Assembly (NCBI GenBank): GCA_036733965.1
Contig: DAIMZL010000004.1
Span: forward strand, 1-64,000
DNA length: 64,000 nucleotides
Direction of reading: 5' to 3'
Origin: JAEXOD01 sp937930275
Lineage (GTDB): Bacteria; Bacteroidota; Ignavibacteria; Ignavibacteriales; Melioribacteraceae
Of this stretch, positions 1-7,406 are shown piece by piece. A program made the translations under genes and the position numbers. Position 1 is the first letter of the stretch, and the number at the start of each line of letters is the position of its first letter. Under the pieces are notes generated by a model. That model saw only the letters and a program-made list of their open reading frames with translations, was not told the origin of the DNA and did no database searches.

Positions 1-2
1 GT

Positions 3-596
3 GAATTTGCAATAGGTAGTGTAGGTAGTAATAACCCATTGCCGGTTGAATTAACAAGCTTTGAGGCAAATGTTACTAATAATGACGTGACTTTAACTTG
101 GGAAACAGCTACCGAACTAAATAATTTTGGATTTGAAGTTGAAAGAAAAAAAGAAAATGAAGATTGGAAAAAAATTGGTTTTATTGAAGGAAACGGAAAT
201 AGCAATAGTATAAAAAATTACTTTTACATTGATAAAAACTTAGTTTATGGTAAATACTTATATCGTTTGAAGCAGGTTGATAATGACGGAAAGTTTGAGT
301 ATTCAAACCAAGTTGAATCAGAAATAATTAATTTAAACTTTAACGTTAGTCAAAATTATCCAAATCCGTTTAATCCTATAACTACTATAAGTTTTAGTTT
401 ACCGACTAAAGAAGTTGTGACTTTAAAAATTTATGATAGCTTAGGTAAAGAAATAACAACTTTGGTAAACGAAGAATTGAGTAAAGGAGCTTATGAAAAA
501 ACATGGGACGCATCACTTTACGGCAGCGGAGTTTATTATTATAGATTAACAGCAGGCGGATTTTCTAAAACATGTAAGATGTTATTAGTTAAATAA
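3..596 (+). CDS. C-terminal end of a secreted protein with type IX secretion sorting domain (5'-truncated)
   Basis: The frame is open from base 3 and has no start inside the window, so this is the 3' end of a larger gene. The first part (NPLPVELTSFEA, then LTWETATELNNFGFEVER) is the immunoglobulin/fibronectin-like module that often precedes type IX secretion tails. The last 80 or so residues carry NYPNPFNP, the LKIYDSLGKEI strand, a GAYEKTWDA segment and a final YRLTAGGFSKTCKMLLVK, the layout of a type A sorting domain. By family knowledge the tail directs passage through the outer membrane and is then removed or anchored. The cargo domain lies upstream and is unknown. A strong terminator follows. 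Confidence 0.88.
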   Translation, partial: EFAIGSVGSNNPLPVELTSFEANVTNNDVTLTWETATELNNFGFEVERKKENEDWKKIGFIEGNGNSNSIKNYFYIDKNLVYGKYLYRLKQVDNDGKFEYSNQVESEIINLNFNVSQNYPNPFNPITTISFSLPTKEVVTLKIYDSLGKEITTLVNEELSKGAYEKTWDASLYGSGVYYYRLTAGGFSKTCKMLLVK

Positions 597-620
597 ATAT
601 TGTTTGGCGGGTATTTATAT

Positions 621-660
621 ATTCCCTTATTCCCGTAACGGGATTAAGGGAATTTTTTTT
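621..660 (+). terminator. Rho-independent terminator after the sorting-domain gene
   Basis: Arms 621-635 and 639-653 pair in 14 of 15 positions (one T-T mismatch) around a three-base loop. A run of eight T follows at 653-660. It separates the secreted-protein gene from the ABC exporter. Confidence 0.93.
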
Positions 661-705
661 ATGTTTATAACTTATATGTCAAATTGAATTAAAATGCAAT
701 TTTAA

Positions 706-741
706 TTGTTTCAAAAAATATGCACTATATTTGTATATTTG
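706..741 (+). promoter_or_regulatory. Probable promoter for the ABC exporter operon
   Basis: Two overlapping TATATTTG boxes lie at 726-733 and 734-741, matching the TAnnTTTG -7 element of Bacteroidetes-type primary sigma promoters. A TTG at 706-708 lies 17 bases before the first box, somewhat closer than the 20 bases seen at 7138 and 18942. The site is in the gap between the terminator at 660 and the start at 774. Confidence 0.5.
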
Positions 742-773
742 ATAAACGTAAAAATAAATTATTGTGATTTTTA

Positions 774-2522
774 ATGAAAAGCCTTTCCGCGCTGTTAAAG
801 TACTTTAAAAGATATAAGACAAAAATGATATTAGGGTTTTTGTTTATATTTATTTCAAATATTTCTCAAATTTATATACCGATTTTTTTAAAAGATGCTA
901 TAGATAGTATAAAAACTAATTTTGAATATAGCACCTTAAATACTTATGCTTTGCTAATTATAGCCGCAAGTATAGTAAGCGGTGTATTTAGATTTTTTAT
1001 AAGGCAAACGATTATTGTTGTTAGTAGAGAAATTGAATACGATTTAAGACAAGATTTTTGGGGACATATACAAAAACTTTCACTAAGGTATTTCCAAAAT
1101 AACTCGACCGGCAATATTATGTCGCATGCAACTAACGATATTAATGCGGTTAGAATGTTTGTAGGTCCGGCAGTTATGTATTTTATTGACACTGCTTTTA
1201 GATTCATTGTAATTTTAATTATTATATTGTCTATTAGTCCGCTTTTAACTATTTATTCACTACTTCCTTTGCCAATTTTATCTTACTTGGTGTATTGGGT
1301 TAGCAAAAAGATTTATAAAAAATTTGTATTAATTCAAGAGAAATTTTCGGATATAACAACAAAAGCGCAGGAGACATTTAACGGAATTAGAGTTATAAAG
1401 TCGTATGTTAGAGAAGAGAACGAAAACTTAGAATTTAAAAAATTAAATTACGAGTATCTTGATCGTAATATGGATAAAGTTAGAATACAAGCTCTGTTTC
1501 AACCTATATTATATATGATTACCGGAATATCCGTAATTATAGTAACATGGCTGGGGGGCATTATGGTTATTCAAGATAAACTTACAATAGGTGAATTATC
1601 AGCCTATATTGTGTTTTTAGGCATGTTAATTTGGCCCACAATTGCATTCGGTTGGGTTATGAATATTGCACAACAAGCAGCGGCAAGTATGCAGCGGTTG
1701 CTAAAAATTACAAATGAAGTAATTGAGATAAAAGATTACGATGAGACTCACTATAATATTAATGAAATTAAAGGAAATATTGAATTTGAAAATGTTAGTT
1801 TTAAATATGGCAATTCTTTGCCGTATGTGTTAAGGAATATTAATATTAAAATTGAAGCCGGTCAAACGGTTGCATTTGTCGGAAATACGGGAGAAGGTAA
1901 AACAAGTTTAATCAACTTAATACCTCGTTTATATGATACCACTGAAGGAAAAGTAAAAATTGACGGCTTTGACGTTAAACAAATACCGATTAAAGTTATA
2001 AGGCGTAATATAGGGCTTGTACCTCAAGAGACATTTTTGTTTAGCGATACTTTAGAAAATAATATATTATTCGGAGTGAAAAGCAAGAAAGCCGGAATTA
2101 TGCAAAATGCAGCATCAATAGCTTCGTTAACTAAAGATGTTGAACAATTTCCGGAAGGATTTAATACTGTTTTGGGTGAAAAAGGAATTACTTTAAGCGG
2201 AGGTCAAAAACAACGTACAGCGCTTGCAAGAGCAATTGCTACAGATCCAAAAATTTTAATTTTGGACGATTCGTTTAGTGCTGTTGATACTAATACCGAA
2301 GATGAAATTCTTGCAAAATTAAAAGACTTTATGAAAGGCAGAACAAGCATAATAATAAGCCATAGAATTTCTACAGTTAAAAATGCCGACAAAATTTTTG
2401 TAATTAACAAAGGGAAAATTGCAGAAGAGGGTACCCATGACGAGCTTGTTGAGTTAGGCGGAATTTATGCCGAAATGAATGAGAAACAATTGCTTGAAAA
2501 AGAATTAAAGGAACTGAATTAA
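774..2522 (+). CDS. ABC exporter half-transporter, subunit A (degenerate catalytic site)
   Basis: A 582-residue MsbA/LmrA-type half-transporter: about six membrane helices in residues 1-320, then a nucleotide-binding domain. The Walker A is GNTGEGKT (370-377), the signature is canonical LSGGQ (474-478), and the Walker B ends in Asp498-Asp499, so the usual catalytic Glu is Asp. The switch His is present (IIISHRIST). The next gene starts 4 bases later and has the complementary defects, so the two should form a heterodimer with one working ATPase site. It acts in the inner membrane; lipid, peptide or drug export are all possible and the substrate cannot be told from sequence. Confidence 0.93.
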   Translation: MKSLSALLKYFKRYKTKMILGFLFIFISNISQIYIPIFLKDAIDSIKTNFEYSTLNTYALLIIAASIVSGVFRFFIRQTIIVVSREIEYDLRQDFWGHIQKLSLRYFQNNSTGNIMSHATNDINAVRMFVGPAVMYFIDTAFRFIVILIIILSISPLLTIYSLLPLPILSYLVYWVSKKIYKKFVLIQEKFSDITTKAQETFNGIRVIKSYVREENENLEFKKLNYEYLDRNMDKVRIQALFQPILYMITGISVIIVTWLGGIMVIQDKLTIGELSAYIVFLGMLIWPTIAFGWVMNIAQQAAASMQRLLKITNEVIEIKDYDETHYNINEIKGNIEFENVSFKYGNSLPYVLRNINIKIEAGQTVAFVGNTGEGKTSLINLIPRLYDTTEGKVKIDGFDVKQIPIKVIRRNIGLVPQETFLFSDTLENNILFGVKSKKAGIMQNAASIASLTKDVEQFPEGFNTVLGEKGITLSGGQKQRTALARAIATDPKILILDDSFSAVDTNTEDEILAKLKDFMKGRTSIIISHRISTVKNADKIFVINKGKIAEEGTHDELVELGGIYAEMNEKQLLEKELKELN

Positions 2523-2526
2523 GTTT

Positions 2527-4314
2527 ATGATAAAAGATAAAGATGACGAAATATTAGGCAAAGCATACGATAGCAAATTGATGAAAAGACTGCTATTTTT
2601 TATTAAGCCTTATAAAAAATATGTGTTTTGGGGTATCTTTTTAAGTATATCTGTTGCCGGATTAGGTCCTGTTAGACCTTATTTAACTAAAGTTGCGGTT
2701 GATTATAGCTTGGTTAAAAAAGATTACGACTCGCTGATGTATATTTCGTTGGCATTAATAGTATCGTTAATATTGCAATCTTTAGTTCAATATTATTTAA
2801 CTTACTATACACAATTAATGGGGCAAAAAGTAATTTTTGATTTACGTGTCAAACTTTTTGAACATGTACAAAAGTTAGCTTTGAAGTTTTATGATAAAAC
2901 TCCTATCGGAAGAGTAGTAACGCGTGTAACTAATGATGTAGAATCATTAAATGAATTATTTTCTGCCGGAATTATCACGGTATTTAGCGATATTTTTATA
3001 ATTCTGTGGATTTTAGGCTTTATGTTTTTTATGTCTTGGGATTTATCGCTTGTAACATTATCCGTTTTACCGTTAGTGATTTTTGCAACATCGGTATTTA
3101 AGAAAAAGGTAAGAATTGCATATCGTGATGTTCGCTTTCATTTGGCACGCTTAAATTCGTTTATGCAAGAGCATATACAAGGAATGAATGTTGTTCAGAT
3201 TTACGGTAAAGAAAACGAAGAGTATAAAAAGTTTGCCGAGATAAATAGAGACCATACAATTGCAAATGTAAAATCGGTTTTTTACTATGCCGTATTTTTT
3301 CCGGTTGTGGATTTTTTTAGTTCGCTTGCAATTACATTAATTATTTGGTACGGCGGCGGTAATGTGGTGCAAGGTGCAATGTCTTTGGGTGTTTTATTTG
3401 CATTTATACAATATACCGAAATGTTTTTTAGACCTATACGAGATTTATCCGAAAAGTATAATGTACTTCAAACAGCTATGGCATCATCCGAAAGAATTTT
3501 TAATTTATTTGATGATCAAACTTTTATAAAAAATCCGGAAAATCCGGTGAAATTAGAAAATGTTAAAGGTAAAATTGATTTTGAAAATGTTTGTTTTGCT
3601 TATAATAATGACGAATATGTGCTTAAAAACATAAATTTTACAATAAATCCGGGTGAAACTGTTGCTATAGTAGGAGCAACGGGTGCGGGTAAAACAAGTA
3701 TAATAAATATTCTAACCAGATTTTATGATATAAACTCCGGCACTATAAAACTTGACGGAATAGACATTAAAACGATAGATAAAAGAGAGCTTAGGAAATA
3801 TATATCAATAGTATTGCAGGACGTATTTTTGTTCAGCGGTACAATTTACGGAAATATTACGTTAAATAATGAAAGCATCAGTATAGATGAAGCTAAGCAG
3901 GCTGCCGAAATAGTGGGTGCAAATAAATTTATTGAAAATTTACCGAACAAGTACTATGAAGAAGTTAAAGAAAAAGGTTCTACTTTAAGCGTAGGGCAAA
4001 AACAACTTATATCGTTTGCACGTGCTTTAGCGTATAACCCAAAAATTTTAATATTGGACGAAGCAACAAGCAGTGTAGATACGGAAACTGAAATGCTAAT
4101 TCAGAATGCCATAAACAAGTTACTTGCAAATAGAACTTCAATTGTTATTGCACATAGATTAAGTACTATTCAAAATGCCGATAAAATAATTGTTATGCAC
4201 AAAGGCGAAATTAGAGAAGTAGGAAACCACCAGGAATTATTGGCGAAGAAAGGTATCTATTATAGATTATATCAGCTACAGTACAAAGACCAAGAAATTA
4301 CAAAATCTGCTTAA
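2527..4314 (+). CDS. ABC exporter half-transporter, subunit B (canonical Walker B, altered signature)
   Basis: A 595-residue partner of the preceding gene, with an N-terminal six-helix domain and a C-terminal ATPase domain. The Walker A is GATGAGKT (383-390), the Walker B has the catalytic pair Asp511-Glu512, and the switch is IVIAHRLST. The signature is LSVGQ (487-491) instead of LSGGQ. In a head-to-tail dimer, this subunit's Walker motifs face the intact LSGGQ of subunit A, giving one competent site. Its own altered signature faces the Asp-containing Walker B of subunit A, giving one weak site. This is the pattern of TM287/288- and BmrCD-like exporters. It is clearly co-transcribed with subunit A. 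Confidence 0.93.
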   Translation: MIKDKDDEILGKAYDSKLMKRLLFFIKPYKKYVFWGIFLSISVAGLGPVRPYLTKVAVDYSLVKKDYDSLMYISLALIVSLILQSLVQYYLTYYTQLMGQKVIFDLRVKLFEHVQKLALKFYDKTPIGRVVTRVTNDVESLNELFSAGIITVFSDIFIILWILGFMFFMSWDLSLVTLSVLPLVIFATSVFKKKVRIAYRDVRFHLARLNSFMQEHIQGMNVVQIYGKENEEYKKFAEINRDHTIANVKSVFYYAVFFPVVDFFSSLAITLIIWYGGGNVVQGAMSLGVLFAFIQYTEMFFRPIRDLSEKYNVLQTAMASSERIFNLFDDQTFIKNPENPVKLENVKGKIDFENVCFAYNNDEYVLKNINFTINPGETVAIVGATGAGKTSIINILTRFYDINSGTIKLDGIDIKTIDKRELRKYISIVLQDVFLFSGTIYGNITLNNESISIDEAKQAAEIVGANKFIENLPNKYYEEVKEKGSTLSVGQKQLISFARALAYNPKILILDEATSSVDTETEMLIQNAINKLLANRTSIVIAHRLSTIQNADKIIVMHKGEIREVGNHQELLAKKGIYYRLYQLQYKDQEITKSA

Positions 4315-4327
4315 AAAAGAGGATAAA

Positions 4328-5341
4328 ATGTCAAAAATAAGATTTATGACTATTGAACGTCATATTTTGGAAGCCGAAAAAAAATATCCGCATGCAACCG
4401 GTGAGTTTTCGTCTTTACTTAATACAATTGCTTTTGCAGCTAAAATTATATCGTACGAAATAAACAAAGCGGGACTTGTTGATATTTTAGGATTTACCGA
4501 CGAAACAAACGTGCACGGAGAAAGAGTTAAAAAATTAGATATATACTCCCACGAGATATTAGTTAAAGCGTTGGAATACGGCGGACACCTTTGTATTATG
4601 GCAAGCGAAGAAGAAGAGGGGATAATACATATACCAAAACAGTACGAAATAGGCAAATACGTTTTATTATTTGATCCATTAGACGGCTCGTCTAATATTG
4701 ATGCTAACGTAAGTGTCGGCACTATTTTTTCAATCTATAGACGTGTATCAAAATCAGGTGAACCGGGAACAAATGATGACGTAATTCAACCAGGATTAAA
4801 ACAAGTTGCTGCAGGATATGTTTTATACGGTTCATCAACAATTTTAGTTTACACTACCGGTGAAACTGTTTACGGCTTTACATTAGACCAAGGTTTAGGT
4901 GAATTTTTGTTATCACATCCCAATATTAAAACACCGGATAAAGGTTACATTTACAGTACAAACGAAGGATATTATAAGTATTGGAGAAGCGGGTTAAAAA
5001 AATATATAAAATACTTACAAGATGCGGTTGATAGAAATGAAAAACCGTACTCCGGTAGATATATAGGCTCGTTAGTAGCTGATATACATAGAAATTTATT
5101 GTATGGAGGTATATTTATCTATCCCGCAGATAGCAGATTTGAAAACGGTAAACTTAGATTAATGTATGAATGTAATCCTATGGCGTTTATTGTAGAAGCA
5201 GCAGGCGGAAGAGCAACTGACGGAAAAAATAGGATATTAGAAATAAATCCTAAATCGTTACATCAACGATCTCCTTTATATATCGGGAGCAAAGAAGATG
5301 TTCTTTTAGCTGAAAAGTTTTTAACCGAAGAAGAAAAGTAA
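4328..5341 (+). CDS. fbp: Fructose-1,6-bisphosphatase, class I
   Basis: A 337-residue class I FBPase, the normal family length. It removes the 1-phosphate of fructose 1,6-bisphosphate in gluconeogenesis in the cytoplasm. The metal-binding motif DPLDGSSNID begins at Asp116, and MASEEEEG a little earlier supplies the preceding acidic ligands. The C-terminal NPMAFIVEAAGGRATDG is also characteristic. It starts 13 bases after the exporter operon and may be read through from it. The last 230 bases, including the stop codon, recur exactly at 6170-6399. The full-length copy here looks intact. Confidence 0.96.
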   Translation: MSKIRFMTIERHILEAEKKYPHATGEFSSLLNTIAFAAKIISYEINKAGLVDILGFTDETNVHGERVKKLDIYSHEILVKALEYGGHLCIMASEEEEGIIHIPKQYEIGKYVLLFDPLDGSSNIDANVSVGTIFSIYRRVSKSGEPGTNDDVIQPGLKQVAAGYVLYGSSTILVYTTGETVYGFTLDQGLGEFLLSHPNIKTPDKGYIYSTNEGYYKYWRSGLKKYIKYLQDAVDRNEKPYSGRYIGSLVADIHRNLLYGGIFIYPADSRFENGKLRLMYECNPMAFIVEAAGGRATDGKNRILEINPKSLHQRSPLYIGSKEDVLLAEKFLTEEEK

Positions 5342-5347
5342 ATAATT
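5118..5347 (+). repeat. 230-bp direct repeat, copy 1 (3' end of intact fbp)
   Basis: Bases 5118-5347 match 6170-6399 exactly by reading both copies; the offset is 1052 with no gap. The match covers the last 74 codons of fbp, its stop and 6 bases beyond. On the left the copies diverge just before TCTATCCCGC. On the right they diverge after TAAATAATT. This copy is continuous with the rest of fbp. Confidence 0.97.
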
Positions 5348-5377
5348 ATTCTAAACAAACAATATTTTAAATGACAC

Positions 5378-5408
5378 TTGATATAATTTTATTTTATAGT
5401 TATATTGA
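5378..5408 (+). promoter_or_regulatory. Probable promoter for the two insert genes
   Basis: TTG at 5378-5380 and TATATTGA at 5401-5408 are separated by 20 bases, the same geometry as the sites before tRNA-Tyr (7138) and rpsL (18942). It lies 35 bases before the first insert gene and inside the inserted DNA, so the insert appears to bring its own promoter. Confidence 0.5.
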
Positions 5409-5442
5409 AATTATTATTTAAGTTATTAAAAAAAGCAAATTT

Positions 5443-5655
5443 ATGCCCGTTGGTTTTATTGAAAAAATAATTTTTTTATTCCTTTCTAAGTATAGGAAGA
5501 AGATGATTAAAGATCTTAAATCAAATAATGAATTAGCCAAGATTCAAGAAAGACTCAATGAAGATTTGGAATTATTCAACAAACATATAAATGATGGTTC
5601 AAAAGAGAGTCAAGATTTTTATGATACTTTTTTTAACTACGGAAATAAAAAATAG
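5443..5655 (+). CDS. Small protein of unknown function (insert gene 1)
   Basis: A 70-residue protein I do not recognise. It has a short hydrophobic, basic N-terminal stretch (GFIEKIIFLFLSKYRKK), too short and charged to be a clear transmembrane helix and possibly amphipathic. The rest is charged and probably helical (residues 20-55), ending in an aromatic-rich tail (DFYDTFFNYG). It is the first of two genes in the fbp-flanked insert and its stop is 8 bases before the next start, so the two are probably co-translated. It could be a partner of the second gene; nothing in it indicates an enzyme. Confidence 0.6.
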   Translation: MPVGFIEKIIFLFLSKYRKKMIKDLKSNNELAKIQERLNEDLELFNKHINDGSKESQDFYDTFFNYGNKK

Positions 5656-5663
5656 GAGTTAAG

Positions 5664-5945
5664 ATGGCCAGAATATTTATTGTCGAAAGAGAAAGTGAAG
5701 CAAAAATCAAGGTTTATGTTACTAAAAGAGAATCCGAAGCAGACTTACTAATTTATGATACTAATTCAGTGTCTTCTGCAAGAGGTGATGCTATATGGGC
5801 AGTAGTAAATAGCGCATCACAAGCAACTATAAAAGTTTATTTTGTTGACCGAGATTACAAGGCAGACTTAAAAATATGTAAGGTAAATTCTGCTTCTAAG
5901 GCTAAATGGAATAAGATTCATAAATTGGTCAATAAACTTGGTTGA
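5664..5945 (+). CDS. 93-residue repeat protein resembling the DUF6150 (septoil-knot) family
   Basis: The protein is built from short strand-like repeats: FIVERESEAKIKVY, VTKRESEADLLIY, VNSASQATIKVY and FVDRDYKADLKICKVNSASKAKW. The pattern is aromatic/hydrophobic, polar, Ser/Asp-x-Ala-[DKT], then an alternating strand. From memory this resembles the DUF6150 family, small proteins reported or predicted to form a 7_1 (septoil) knot; I cannot run the search. No biochemical role is established that I know of. There is no signal peptide or membrane segment. A GAGTT ribosome site precedes the ATG. It follows the 70-residue gene by 8 bases inside the fbp-flanked insert. Confidence 0.7.
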   Translation: MARIFIVERESEAKIKVYVTKRESEADLLIYDTNSVSSARGDAIWAVVNSASQATIKVYFVDRDYKADLKICKVNSASKAKWNKIHKLVNKLG

Positions 5946-6169
5946 ATATTACTGCTATAATTTTCTATTTAACAAAAAACGAATTTTATTCATTCAGTTT
6001 GATATTGATGTATGAATTCTGGTGTGGAAAAATATTTTCAGGACAATTGAAATTTCTTAGACAAATAGCAATAGAGGCGCACTGATTTTAGGGGAAGTAC
6101 TTTAAATAAAACTATATTTGACAAATCTTTTAGTTAAATAAAAAAACTTATTATAATGCTAAAATGAAT

Positions 6170-6399
6170 TCTATCCCGCAGATAGCAGATTTGAAAACGG
6201 TAAACTTAGATTAATGTATGAATGTAATCCTATGGCGTTTATTGTAGAAGCAGCAGGCGGAAGAGCAACTGACGGAAAAAATAGGATATTAGAAATAAAT
6301 CCTAAATCGTTACATCAACGATCTCCTTTATATATCGGGAGCAAAGAAGATGTTCTTTTAGCTGAAAAGTTTTTAACCGAAGAAGAAAAGTAAATAATT
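6170..6399 (+). repeat. 230-bp direct repeat, copy 2 (detached fbp 3' end)
   Basis: Exact duplicate of 5118-5347. Its right flank leads in 23 bases to the start of the thioredoxin-like gene, so this copy probably keeps the original downstream context of fbp. Its left flank belongs to the insert. Confidence 0.97.
6172..6393 (+). pseudogene. Detached 3' fragment of fbp
   Basis: This segment encodes the last 74 codons of fructose-1,6-bisphosphatase, from YPADSRFENGK to the stop, without the catalytic DPLDGSS motif. Reading the same frame to the left meets a stop codon (TAA at 6160-6162) within four codons. The nearest ATG (6164) is in a different frame. It therefore cannot make a functional enzyme. 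It shows no substitutions relative to the intact copy, so the duplication is recent, kept identical by gene conversion, or an assembly artefact. Confidence 0.9.
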
Positions 6400-6422
6400 T
6401 ATAACAAAAATTAAAATATTAT

Positions 6423-6716
6423 ATGATTGAAGATCTTTTAAATGAAAATTTAACCTTGTTATATGTAAGCAGTAATACTTGCAGTGTATGCGGAGTAATG
6501 AAACTGAAAATAGAAAACCTATTAAAAGAATATTACCCCGATTTAGAATTAACCGAAGTGAAAATAGATGAAAATCCTTTATTAAAAGGAGAATTGATGA
6601 TATTTTCTGTACCGGCAATTATTGTTTATTACGAAAAGAAGGAAATTTATAGAAAAGCCGGCTATTTGGATGTTGGCGAATTAGACAGATTGCTTGAACG
6701 CATTTATACGGTGTAG
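6423..6716 (+). CDS. Thioredoxin-like protein with CSVC motif
   Basis: A 97-residue thioredoxin-fold protein. The redox motif is Cys20-Ser-Val-Cys23 after the first strand (TLLYVSSNTC), and the cis-proline follows in FSVPAIIVYYE. The active-site dipeptide SV differs from the GP of classic thioredoxin, so the redox potential and partner are likely different. There is no signal peptide, so it should be cytoplasmic. The stop is one base before the next ATG, so it is translationally coupled to a small membrane protein. It would have been the direct downstream neighbour of fbp before the insert arrived. Confidence 0.87.
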   Translation: MIEDLLNENLTLLYVSSNTCSVCGVMKLKIENLLKEYYPDLELTEVKIDENPLLKGELMIFSVPAIIVYYEKKEIYRKAGYLDVGELDRLLERIYTV

Positions 6717-6717
6717 T

Positions 6718-7098
6718 ATGAAAATTTTGGTAAGTTGGCTTATTTTAATGGTTTTAGCAATAGTTAACGGCGGAATTAGAGATTTTTTGTATTTACGGAA
6801 AACCGGTAAAGAAGCTGCTCACCAAATTAGCACAATTGTGTTGATAATTGTGATATTAATTTATACATTTGTATTTCAGCAATTAAATTTTGTTGAGAGC
6901 GTTAAAGAAAGCATAAGTATAGGAATGGGCTGGTTTTTACTAACGCTTACTTTTGAATTTTTAGCCGGACATTATTTGTTTAAAAACAGCTGGGAAAATT
7001 TGTTAGAAAATTATAAAATTCATAAAGGTAAACTGTGGATTTTAATACCGTTGGAAGTGCTAATTGTAAACTATATTGTATTTTTATTAAAAAGTTAA
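6718..7098 (+). CDS. Small four-helix membrane protein of unknown function
   Basis: A 126-residue protein with four predicted membrane segments at about residues 3-20, 33-52, 66-88 and 106-124, joined by short charged loops. I chose the ATG at 6718 over a TTG 24 bases upstream, because the upstream codons lie inside the preceding gene and would put polar residues before the first helix. It is coupled to the thioredoxin-like gene. I do not recognise a named family. A role in membrane thiol chemistry would be a guess from the neighbour only. Confidence 0.75.
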   Translation: MKILVSWLILMVLAIVNGGIRDFLYLRKTGKEAAHQISTIVLIIVILIYTFVFQQLNFVESVKESISIGMGWFLLTLTFEFLAGHYLFKNSWENLLENYKIHKGKLWILIPLEVLIVNYIVFLLKS

Positions 7099-7137
7099 CA
7101 AAAAATAAAAAAAAGTAAAAAATTCTTTTAAAAAGAC

Positions 7138-7168
7138 TTGCGTTAAAGCGAAAAACAGATTATATTTG
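7138..7168 (+). promoter_or_regulatory. Promoter for the tRNA-Tyr/Gly/Thr cluster
   Basis: TTG at 7138-7140, then 20 bases, then TATATTTG at 7161-7168, a full match to TAnnTTTG. Read as a classical site it is TTGCGT, 17 bases, TATATT. The tRNA-Tyr begins 35 bases after the box. This is the clearest promoter in the window. Confidence 0.78.
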
Positions 7169-7202
7169 TAGCTCGTTTTAAATTGAAATAGTGAAAATGT
7201 TT

Positions 7203-7289
7203 GGGCGGACGCCGGAGTTGGAGAGCCGGGGCGGACTGTAAATCCGTTGGCGAACGCCTTTGGGGGTTCGAATCCCTCGCCGCCCACCA
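7203..7289 (+). tRNA. tRNA-Tyr (anticodon GTA), CCA encoded
   Basis: Acceptor GGGCGGA pairs with GCCGCCC in six of seven positions (an A-G mismatch at the inner pair). The anticodon stem GCGGA/TCCGT encloses CTGTAAA with anticodon GTA. The long variable arm and the TTCGAAT loop are typical of tRNA-Tyr. The CCA end is encoded at 7287-7289, unlike the other tRNAs here. Confidence 0.95.
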
Positions 7290-7314
7290 AACAAAAAGAC
7301 GCATGAGTAAAAAT

Positions 7315-7388
7315 GCGGGAGTAACTCAGTTGGCTAGAGTCACAGCCTTCCAAGCTGTTGGTCGCGGGTTCGAGTCCCGTCTCCCGCT
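7315..7388 (+). tRNA. tRNA-Gly (anticodon TCC)
   Basis: Acceptor GCGGGAG pairs fully with CTCCCGC. The anticodon stem ACAGC/GCTGT encloses CTTCCAA, anticodon TCC. The T arm is GCGGG-TTCGAGT-CCCGT. The discriminator is T and no CCA is encoded. It lies 25 bases after tRNA-Tyr in the same transcript. Confidence 0.95.
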
Positions 7389-7406
7389 CTTGCACAAAAT
7401 TTTTAG

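Larger units (their letters stand above)
5348..6169. mobile_element. 822-bp insert between two copies of the fbp 3' end
   Basis: The segment separates two identical 230-bp fbp ends. Right of copy 2 comes the thioredoxin-like gene, so the arrangement before insertion was probably fbp directly followed by that gene. The insert holds a promoter-like site, a 70-codon and a 93-codon gene, then about 224 bases without a convincing gene. Only a 25-codon ORF is seen there (6008-6085, beginning MYEFWCGKIF), not recognised. No integrase, transposase or terminal inverted repeat is visible. Integration of a 1052-bp circle (insert plus one repeat) by a single crossover would give this structure, but a strain-variant assembly error is also possible. 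Confidence 0.55.

Noticed and set aside
5443..5945. Toxin-antitoxin pair in the insert
   Set aside because: Gene sizes fit but neither protein shows a toxin or DNA-binding antitoxin motif, so I do not claim it.
6008..6085. 25-codon ORF in the insert (starts MYEFWCGKIF)
   Set aside because: Too short, no clear ribosome site, no recognised family; noted in the insert entry only.
6118..6157. TTGACA and TATAAT in the insert as a promoter
   Set aside because: The boxes are 28 bases apart, far beyond a workable spacer, and the only thing downstream is the detached fbp fragment.
6012..6172. ATGAATTCT occurring at 6012 and at the left junction of repeat copy 2 (6164) as attachment sites
   Set aside because: A nine-base match in AT-rich DNA within 150 bases can be chance, and there is no recombinase or matching copy at the other junction.
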